Assembly (NCBI GenBank): GCA_947359465.1
Contig: OX375874.1
Location: forward strand, 87,845,672-87,909,671
Source of the DNA: Metellina segmentata
Taxonomy: Eukaryota > Arthropoda > Arachnida > Araneae > Tetragnathidae
DNA length: 64,000 nucleotides
Direction: 5' to 3'
The notes beneath the pieces were generated by a model. The model saw nothing but the letters and a program-made list of their open reading frames with translations, made no database searches and was not told the origin of the DNA. Each line of letters opens with the position of its first letter. The first letter of the stretch is position 1. Position numbers and translations under genes: made by a program. This document shows positions 56,179 to 64,000 of this stretch, one piece after another.

Positions 56179-56303
56179 CCCTCCTAGTGATTGTCTCGTA
56201 TAAGTGTCTGGTCATTACCAGATCTTAATGACGAGTGTCTTGAAGAGGAGCAAAATTGGTCAGATCTTGATGGTCGAGATACCACATCGAAACCACTTGG
56301 AGG
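56179..56303. mobile_element. TTAA-flanked MITE carrying the GATATC-type unit
   Basis: CCCTCCTAGTGATTGT and the complement of ATCGAAACCACTTGGAGG form imperfect inverted repeats, flanked by TTAA at 56175-56178 and 56304-56307. Inside are CCAGATCTTAATGACGAGTG and GGTCAGATCTTGATGGTCGA, relatives of the 45-bp unit at 10.4-11.8 kb. At 125 bp this is the most compact complete copy. Confidence 0.72.
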
Positions 56304-56309
56304 TTAAAG

Positions 56310-56967
56310 GTTGTTAATCATTAAAAAAACAATCATTTCTTTAGTTATTACATTGCCCACTAACGGCCGAGCAGCTAAGGGCGTTGCTTTTAAAAAACTG
56401 TTGTTCTGAAAAGCTTGATTTACAAATTTGAATCTCGTATGTGCCGAAATCGGGTTGGATGTGAAATAACTTCTAATTCGCAATCATTCTCACGGTTCTT
56501 AAATGAATTTCAAAAGGTTCTCTTACCTGACAGACGGGAAAGACAATCGAAGTTTTATCCTTTTTATGCTTTATGTGACACAAGCGCATAATACAGACAA
56601 CATCAAAGACAACAACAAAGAAACACAGAATATTAAATCATGGCGTCACATCGTTCACAACAACAGTTCTGACTAGAGCTTCAACATCCATCGCACGTCA
56701 GAGTGCACGCAGCGCCCTCTGGTCAGCATTTGAGTTTCAGCAGGATGCTTGATGTTTTCGGGCTTTGGAGATTTACTGGTAAATGTAGGTTAGCTTCCCA
56801 AAGTTCTTCAGGAAGGCATGTCCCAATTCATGGTCTGAGCAAGGCAGCAGTTTCTCCCATCGAGCTCGGAGTAACGCAGTCTACCGTGGTCTCGCCAATT
56901 AGTACTTGATGAGTTAAGATTCACCCAAGTTGGGTAGAAAATTCACTGTGGGGTCGGCGCCCCAAAA
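56310..56967. other. Possible internal region of an LTR element
   Basis: The part at about 56690-56967 has mixed GC and would be just inside the LTR at 56968 if the element reads on the minus strand. No gag motif is recognisable. Confidence 0.3.
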
Positions 56968-57460
56968 TGGTACCGTGAAAACAGAACGAATCATACACAA
57001 GGACAAGACAACCAACATCTAAGATATTTAAGTTCTTATTACTCCAAGAAGGAAAATAAACAACATTTACATCATTACACATTAACATCCAAGCACCAAT
57101 AGATCAAAGTAAATACAATCAAAGTCCAGCACGGTGTGACCAAGCATCACCCTCTCGTCTGGCTCTCTATTCTCGTCTCCAACATGTTCTACCCACAGTC
57201 CAAAAAAAGAAGCCAACGGTAAAAGTCGAAAACCAATAAGAGATCATCTGTACAAATACCACCTGTCGAGGACTTTCTATTTCACCTGATCTTCTCAAGT
57301 CGTTGTAAAGCGGACTACGCAAGAACAGCAGTTGGCGTCAAACAATAACGAATCAGAATATATTCGGCATTCCGATGACACAATGGAGTAGGCACCTGCC
57401 CTGTAAGTGACCCTTCCTAAAGGTCATTGACATCGGAGTTCCTCACGATGTCACAACACA
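56968..57460 (-). repeat. LTR candidate with adjacent primer-binding-like site
   Basis: On the minus strand it begins TGTGTTGTGACATCGTGAGG and ends CGGTACCA. Two bases further the sequence TTTTGGGGCGCCGACCCC contains TGG followed by a GC-rich stretch, in the position of a tRNA primer-binding site. No second LTR or pol fragment was found, so the element is truncated at the left. Confidence 0.45.
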
Positions 57461-57678
57461 CACGTTGTAATATATATTATTGACAAAGGCTTTGATACTT
57501 CTAATACAGTTCTACACTAGTATTGGTAGTGTTATCAGTGTATAATCACATAAATTACATAGAATGTTACTATTTAATTTAGTTCAGATAATAAAAGAGT
57601 TTTGAATAACTTTCATTTTTAAGTGTCATCTATGTGGAGTGATTAACAAACGCACATTGCTTAATCTCTTATATTGAA

Positions 57679-58305
57679 CTAGGGGGCTTGCCCCCTGATC
57701 GCTAACGCTCGCCAACCCCCGGAGGATTGCTTCGCAATCCTCATTGGTTCGCTGCGCGAACCTATGCTCGCTTCGCTCGCCTCAATGAAGACATGTGTCC
57801 TAGCAGAAGGGATTGTTTACAAAATATGTTACCCAAAAAATGTTTTTCAAATATAAATTTGCTGTATTACAGAAAAAATATATACAGTATCTCTAAAATC
57901 AGAATTCAAATGAAAACTTTGTGCAAATTTTGACTCGAAATGTGAGCGTTGCTTTGGAAATTGAATACCCAGCATGTTGTTTGTGTGTACATTTTCCCAG
58001 CACTCAAACGACCCACACTTTTTCATTGAGTTTGTTGCCGAAAGTTGTAGTGCAAGCGTCTTGTTGAACCATGATTGTTGGCCCTGAAAAGAACCGTTTT
58101 TTAAATGGCCCTGAAAAGATCCTCCGCTTTCCTTGATTTCTATTATAAACTAACTGCAACAGCTCATTAAAATTTCCTTTCTTTTTTCATTAAAATTTTA
58201 TCCGATAACGCTATAAATTCAATTCAAGCGGGCGAGGCTACGTGAAAAACAAATAATCGTACAATGTTGCTAATAACGTCTTTTTTGCGTGCCACGTAAG
58301 AGAAT
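57679..58305 (-). mobile_element. Helitron-like element (copy 5, most complete)
   Basis: CTAG at 57679-57682, then the GGGGGCTTGCCCCC hairpin, GGAGGATTGCTTCGCAATCC, GGTTCGCTGCGCGAACC and CTCGCTTCGCTCGCC palindromes. The conserved body follows, with GATAACGCTATAAATTCAAT and the 5' tip complement GCGTGCCACGTAAGAGAATT. No coding capacity. Confidence 0.7.
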
Positions 58306-58619
58306 TATATATATAGATTCTATTTTTAAAAGGATTATCAAAGGCACACACAATTGTATTTTTCTTGGAAATGATGATGAAGTAATTAAAACAAAATGAA
58401 GCAATTAGAGCTTTGAATCTAAAACTGAATTACATTGCGGGAAACTGCTTTTCAGTAAATATTTTGCTTTACTGGTAACTTATACTTTATTTTGATACTT
58501 TACTTACAAGGTTCAACAGAGACTTTGTTCAAAGGAGGATGCAGAATTTTAAAGTTTGATTTTTATTAATTTAATTTGTAACTCGTAAACGCTTGTTTAT
58601 TTGTTTGAATTTATACCGC

Positions 58620-58687
58620 GCAAATTCTACGGGATATTGGGCTCGATCCCAAAGTGAGAGATTCGAAGACAATAGCACGTAATTTTC
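58620..58687 (-). repeat. SINE family A body fragment
   Basis: CTCGATCCCAAAGTGAGAGA and the following ATTCGAAGACAATAGCACG match the family A body only. It is cut by a Tc1 fragment. Confidence 0.5.
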
Positions 58688-59066
58688 CTTTTGCGACACC
58701 CCAGACTTACTTTCAAGAAGATAATGCCCGGCCACACAATCAACGACTACAACCATCCCAGAATGTTGACCATTTAACACAACAGTTGGAGACAATTTGG
58801 CAAGAAATTCCGCAGGACACCATCCGTGAAATTTCCCAGTCTATACCACGCCGGGTGACAGCTTGCATCCAGGGCAGAGGTGGACCAACGCCTTATTGAC
58901 TACCCTCCCCCCCCCCCCCTTTGTAACGGTCAAACTCTGAAATAAATAATTCAATTGTACTGAAATTTTAATAGTTTGTTTTTCTATGTATGTTCTTCAC
59001 ACCCACCAATTTATATCGTAATAGGGCAACTCTTTCTTGGTGTGTCGATTTTTTTTTGTTATAGTG
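58688..59066 (+). mobile_element. Tc1-like 3' fragment (family of 45337-46137)
   Basis: The frame to 58899 reads TYFQEDNARPHN, then an internal deletion, and LETIWQEIPQDTIREISQSI PRRV. The right TIR (complement CACTATAACAAAAAAAAATCG) ends at 59066 before TA. A poly-C run lies at 58906-58918. The left part is missing. Confidence 0.8.
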
Positions 59067-59069
59067 TAT

Positions 59070-59968
59070 ATGAAATATGATATTATTTTCAATGTAAAAT
59101 TATGCTGAATGTTAGAAATTAAAACTAGCTGTATGCGATAACGTCAATTATCAAGTTGTGAGTTTAAAAAATGGTATTAATGTAAACCAAATTGGTTCTG
59201 TATTCAGAAACAAAACTGACTGCATATGCGGAAAGTGATGAACACAGATCATGCTTAAGATAAATATTGACAAAACTAGGCACTGCAGTTTAATGCAAAT
59301 TATTTGAGCTCATTAAGAATGTGGCATATTTCTCCATTCTGTGAGAAAAATGGTCTGTGGAAAAATTCGTATAAAAGAGAAATTCGATGGAAAATGAAAG
59401 AAATCTATTTTATAAAATGGAAGGCACTGGGTACATATTTTCATGATTGAACGCTTTCTGAAATAAAGAACTGTGTTTCTTTCGTATGAGTGCTAGTCAG
59501 CTTTGACGGAAAATGTCTGCGATAAAGAATGGAATTTCTTGGATACTCACTTCTCTGAGATTCTTTGTCTTACGTTTTTCTTCTAATCTAAAACTTCTAG
59601 GTCAGCGAAATCTGACAAGGTTGTAAGATTTGTTTTAAAAACTAAACAATGTGTAAAATCTATTGATACCAATTTCACAGATTGCCCCATGAAACGTTAT
59701 TTATCATGACGACAGGGAGAATTCATTTCATTGTTGGGTTGTTTAACCAATCTAAAGGATAGCGAAAGCTAATTATCGATTTATTCCCTTTATGTGGTAT
59801 TTTATAAGGAATATTGATTTATTCCCTTTTTACTTTACAGATTAAAGGCTTAAAAAAATCATAAATACAGTGTGCAATTACTGTTACTGAAAAGACAACA
59901 GAAAGGAATAAATATATGAATAATAATGTATAATATAAATGAATTAAACCCTTGGGTACAGATTTATT
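59070..59968. other. No recognised feature
   Basis: AT-rich spacer. Confidence 0.5.
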
Positions 59969-60248
59969 TGAAAAAGTAATTCGAATTATCGTTTGCACAT
60001 TAGTTACAGTTAAGTTTTCGTTTTTTCGTTTGCACACTAGTTACTGTTATTTTTTCGTATAATTTCGTTTGATAAGAATGACAACAGTATGAGAGAGATT
60101 GCACAGCTTCTGATCTCCTCGTTCATTCCAAAAAAGAATGTCTGATAACGCAGCCGTGTAAATATTTCTATGTATGGAGTCAGATTAAATAAAGTGTATT
60201 TTTCTAGAGAACGGTTGAATAATTTGATTCAAGGAGAGTCTCGTAACA
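59969..60248 (+). repeat. Solo LTR, diverged relative of 43933-44212
   Basis: Matches the other LTR in inverted orientation over about 280 bp, with the shared TTAAATAAAGTGTATTTTTC polyadenylation block and the end GAGTCTCGTAACA. No target duplication is evident, and the left end is degraded. Confidence 0.75.
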
Positions 60249-60249
60249 C

Positions 60250-60820
60250 CTATCACTCTTGCCATGAACTAGAATGTACATGTTTAATTTTTCCTAGTTT
60301 GAATGACGAATTAGACTTGTTATCCATAACTTAGGCAAAACAAGTGTATGACGAGTCTCAGTCGTCAAATGTACTCAAGGGGTTAAAAATCGAATCCAAC
60401 ACATTCAGGGGATTTTGTTGTCATTAGAGAATCCAGTATTGAAGAGGGAAGAATTTAATGAACATGATACTTACTTTTATGAGAAACATTAGAACAATGA
60501 TAGTATTGAAATGAGAAACATTAGTAACAGATGATAGCATTGGCCTTGTTTTTGTCAAATTTTGATCTGACGTTTTACTTTTCGATATATTGAGCAATTA
60601 CTTTGTTTCAGCAGAAAAAATTGCATGGCAAATTTTTCAAACGTACAGTTTATAGGAGGATTAGATTGCACAGATTTGGTAAACGTTATGTCAACTTTGA
60701 TTTTCAGACCAACGCATAGTTAACTATTTCTTTTTCAAACTAATTCTAGGGATAAATATGGTGGCAATTACGAAACGACTGGCGCAGATATAAGTTGTTT
60801 TTTACACTATATTCAAGCCG
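60250..60820. other. No recognised feature
   Basis: AT-rich spacer. Confidence 0.5.
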
Positions 60821-60822
60821 AG

Positions 60823-61140
60823 ACCCACCGTTCTGATGGTTAAGATGTTAGCCTCTAGATCGGAAAGTTCCTAATTCGAAACCGGGTCAGTGCATGTATA
60901 TTTGTAAGCATATGGTGTAGAGGCGGCTAGTGCACCTTAAATCTGTCGTGGCCGAAAATCCTTGCGTTGGTTGCTGTAGAAGTTTGGAGAGTGGGGTGCC
61001 AGATCAGGTGTTGCCTCGTCATCTGACCGTGGTTCAAAACTATGTGGTGATGTCCTCGGATCTTTCTCTTATTGGATTGATCCCGGACCGTCGTCAATAG
61101 CCCGTTGTGTTGCTCTAGTACGACGTTAATTAAAATTGCC
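60823..61140 (+). repeat. SINE family A, full length
   Basis: A-box-like TGGTTAAGATG and B-box-like AATTCGAAACC in the head, a full family A body, and the tail GACGTTAATTAAAATTGCC. Confidence 0.88.
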
Positions 61141-61311
61141 TTACCGTACCACTATATTCCAGTAGAACATCTAACAAGAACAAAAACTTCTATTTTCTAG
61201 CCTTTTCGATTCGTAGAAATTAGGTTGGTTCGCTTTTGGGTTTTATGGCGTAAAAGCCGTGTTTGATCAAGCTTCTCCAGTCAAGTAAATGGATATGCAC
61301 ACAAGGTAAGT

Positions 61312-61505
61312 TGGTAGGTAAGTGGATTTATGTCACAGTAGAGCAACAGAACGTTCAATCCCGAAGGGAAAGATTCGAGGACACCTCTTAATTTTGAACC
61401 ACAATCGTATGACGAAGTCATCACCTGAGCGAGCACAAAACTCTCCAATTTCTACATCACACCAACATCAAAGTATTTGAGGGCACAAGAGATTTATTGA
61501 GCACA
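61312..61505 (-). repeat. SINE family A body, diverged
   Basis: The minus-strand family A body from the 3' tail to AAATCTCTTGTGCCCTCAAA, with small deletions and no clear head. Confidence 0.65.
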
Positions 61506-61574
61506 GCTCCTACGATCACGACCCCCCGCCCCCACGTTGGATAGAGTACCTTCGATCAGTGTCGAATTTGTAAC

Positions 61575-61945
61575 CCTCCGATTGGTTTGTTGGGGTTTTA
61601 TCGCGCGAGTGCCATTTTTGGCCATCCTGCGCCAGACGCAAGACATACAATATCAAGAAATAGACAGACACACAATGTAAGTTTAAGTGACACATAAGAG
61701 AGAAACACACCCAGATGAGAATAGTGAACGACAGGAATCTAACTTGCACCAAGTACAACTGATACAAATTAGGGAGGGTTGGATTTTTTAAGGGGTCCAT
61801 CTTTGACCATACTGCAGCAGACGCAAGGCCGAAAATATCAAGAGACGAACATACAGACACAAGTAAAAGAAAATTTTACTGACATTGAGGAATATACACA
61901 GGTAGGAATCGAACCTACATAATCTGAAACTCATAAGAACTGGGT
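61575..61945. repeat. Duplicated SINE-like segment of about 200 bp
   Basis: The blocks GGCCATCCTGCGCCAGACGC (61620) and GACCATACTGCAGCAGACGC (61806) start two related stretches. Each ends in a complement of a B-box-like motif (GGAATCTAACTTGC and GGAATCGAACCTAC). Confidence 0.5.
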
Positions 61946-62112
61946 GAAGTTTGGAGTGTGGGGTGCCAGCTCAGGTGTTGCCTCGTCATCTAACAGTGGT
62001 TCAAAATTACGTGGTGTTGTGCAATCTTTTCCTTAGGGGATTGATCCTGGACCGTCGTCAATACCCCGTTGTGTAGGTCTAGTGCGACATTAATTAAAAA
62101 TTACCAATTACC
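61945..62112 (+). repeat. SINE family A, 5' truncated
   Basis: Starts within the body at GAAGTTTGGAGTGTGGGGTG and runs to the tail CATTAATTAAAAATTACC. Confidence 0.85.
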
Positions 62113-62124
62113 ATAAAAACAGGG

Positions 62125-62378
62125 TAGGTAATATAATTTACGTCTCATGGGAGAAACACAGCGGGCTATTTTTGACGGTTTGGTATCAATACTAGAAGGC
62201 AAATATCTGACAATATCTGGTACCTACAGTCAGATGACGGTCCACTCTTGCACATCACTCCTCAAATGTCCTCACTCTACAGGACATTTGAGGCCACGAC
62301 AGTTTTAATGTGAACCATCCCCCATGTACAAGACAGTGTGTGGTTGGATATAGTCTGGAACTCCCAACACTCCGGGTT
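62125..62378 (-). repeat. SINE family A relative, diverged
   Basis: Minus-strand copy with GCGGGCTATTTTTGACGGTT in the tail part. Body and head are diverged, and it abuts the TTAA of the next MITE. Confidence 0.6.
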
Positions 62379-62382
62379 TTAA

Positions 62383-63112
62383 CCTTTAGACTACGACCGG
62401 CACACCAGTTGTACCTTGATCCCACCAAAATAGAATTTAGTCTACGGCCAGTATTGCGGTTGTACCTTGAAGGTTATAAGAATAGCGCCAAGAAAGAATT
62501 CTGACTACGGCCGTTACAACAGTTGCATCTTGAAAGTTATAAGAATCGTGCCAAGAAAGAATGGCCTCTGTTACACTATCCTACAATAATGGACCTGAAA
62601 TAATGACAATTACATTAGCAAAACCATCTGGGCATACTTTCGACAAGGTTTCTATACACAGCTATGGGTATTTGTGTCCATTCGTTTAGCAAGAATGTCG
62701 CCAGCTCAGTTGTAGATTTCGGACGTGGTTCTCTGGTCCGTAAGCGTCGCTCTAACTCGTCCCACAAATTTTATATGGGGTTTAGGTCGGGACTCTGAGC
62801 AGGCGAGGGAAGACGTTTTATATACACATCTTGATACCTCTACTTGACAGAGACAGCAACATTACATCGAGCGTTGTCGTCCTGGAAGTAACATTCGTCT
62901 AATCCATAAAATTGCCAGAGCGTAGGAAGAACCCGATAGTCCAAAATGTTCATGTAGGCGTCGGGATTCAATTTATTAGGAACAACATGCAAAGGTCCTA
63001 GATACCATACCACGAAAATCACCCCCATACAAACAGTCGGGTTTTATGCAAATCCGCAGGCGTCCGGTCTATTATTGTAGAGTAGTGTCTATCTATAGAC
63101 GTAGTCAAAAGG
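62383..63112. mobile_element. piggyBac-like MITE, second copy, split by a Tc1 remnant
   Basis: The left end CCTTTAGACTACGACC and the complement of the right end (CCTTTTGACTACGTC) are flanked by TTAA (62379-62382 and 63113-63116). The internal 68-bp units (TTCTTTCTTGGCGC complement) occur at 62400-62560 in the orientation opposite to the 55.8-kb copy. The Tc1 remnant at 62574-63087 sits inside, close to the right end. Confidence 0.75.
62574..63087 (-). mobile_element. Tc1-like element, deleted, nested in a MITE
   Basis: The ends CACTATCCTACAATAATGGA and CACTACTCTACAATAATAGA (complement of the right end) are inverted repeats. The minus-strand frame reads GLDECYFQDDNARCNV, the second catalytic region of a Tc1 transposase. 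The first and third blocks are degraded: traces such as LRAQSRPKPH-like text occur near 62790. Confidence 0.72.
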
Positions 63113-63116
63113 TTAA

Positions 63117-63430
63117 TCCGCAACTCTTCCATCCGGGGTGCCACAACCTCTCATAAACTAAATTTTATGACAATGCTTGATGTCAGTGCTCTTGAAGTGT
63201 CCATATTCCTGTGCTCAATCGTAATGTTTTCTTGTTTTAATTCTCTGAAATAATTTATAAATTTCCCTTTTGCTTATTAATAAACAGAATTGTTACATAT
63301 CTACATATTCACAAACTTTATAATTTAAGTTCCTTAGTTCAAACATTATTTGCCAGTTTAAAATAAAACAGCAAAACCGCGATGGCTTAATGATGTTGAC
63401 CCTCCGTTGTGGCTGTGCCAACGAGGTGTG
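63117..63430. other. No recognised feature
   Basis: AT-rich spacer. Confidence 0.5.
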
Positions 63431-63434
63431 ACCG

Positions 63435-63552
63435 ACATTAGCAAAACCGATCAGATCTTGAAGGACGAGATATTTCGTCTTTAAAGGAAAACGGACCAGA
63501 TCTTAATCTAGTGATCATCGAAAAATCGGCAATTTCTTGATGACGAAATATC
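63435..63552. repeat. GATATC-type MITE units, partial
   Basis: CGATCAGATCTTGAAGGACG, AGATATTTCGTC, GGACCAGATCTTAATC and ATGACGAAATATCAGGTC are diverged relatives of the 45-bp unit family. Ends are not defined. Confidence 0.55.
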
Positions 63553-63555
63553 AGG

Positions 63556-63665
<110 letters not shown>

Positions 63666-64000
63666 AAACCCCTTAGTGTGTTACACCAAAAACAGGTACC
63701 ACAGAAAGCTAGGACTTTTGTGACACTTTCATAGAATAGTTGTGAGTGTTTGAGTTATAAGAAGATGGGGGGTTAGAATAAAGCAAATAAAAATACTCAT
63801 ATAATGTATTAAATTATATCACCCCTCTAAACGTTTTCCCTGAAATGCCAACCTCTGCGAATCTGCCATCGATTTGTTTAGGAAAAAATATCCTCCTGAA
63901 ATAAAATAAGAAGACACATATTCTGAATCGGAAAAAGATTTGATGCTAATTATTTATCCTCGATTCATTTTAAAGAGTAAAGCGAATTTTGTGACCAGGA

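Overview
This is a eukaryotic, AT-rich, repeat-dense nuclear window. Short exons with GT-AG introns, many class II transposons, tRNA-derived SINEs and LTR fragments point to an arthropod. The repeat mix (DUF4817-type Tc1/mariner elements, Helitron-like elements ending in CTAG, tRNA SINEs) suggests an arachnid, most likely a spider; that assignment is inference. There is no operon structure, no rRNA or stand-alone tRNA gene and no CRISPR array.

The one convincing host gene lies on the + strand. Seven exons between 7476 and 25409 join in compatible phases into 330 codons of an open WD40-type protein. Its 5' end (possibly an F-box region) and its 3' end are not resolved. Its introns are loaded with repeats: a nearly intact DUF4817-type transposon (7933-9387), a 45-bp minisatellite (10.5-11.8 kb), a 35-bp minisatellite (13.8-15.0 kb), and a block at 19-24.9 kb holding SINEs, a hAT-like MITE, a Tc1 and an 839-bp TIR element. 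Two weaker coding candidates lie on the - strand: a 161-codon ORF with a hydrophobic N-terminus (647-1132) whose stop lies in a SINE, and a possible terminal exon (5928-6087).

From about 25.4 kb to the right edge I find no host gene I can defend. The content is layered mobile DNA: a hAT-related remnant (28.4-29.2 kb), a Tigger/pogo remnant (32.5 kb), a mariner remnant (36.6 kb), five Helitron-like copies plus a tip fragment, a Gypsy integrase tail with an LTR (42.1-43.3 kb), two related solo LTRs in opposite orientation (43.9 and 60.0 kb), a Harbinger-like MITE that splits an older coding remnant (46.5-49.0 kb), a DUF4817-type element inserted in a 184-bp tandem array (52.2-54.5 kb), TTAA-flanked MITEs (55.8, 56.2 and 62.4 kb), an LTR with an adjacent primer-binding-like site (57 kb) and a dense set of SINE copies (50-62 kb).

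The most interesting structures are: minisatellites that appear to have grown inside TTAA-flanked MITEs, including a 45-bp array with a 7-unit higher-order period that creates a spurious 473-codon ORF; a SINE body joined to at least two different tRNA-like heads; and nested insertions whose order can be read from target-site duplications. All calls come from reading the sequence; no database search was run.
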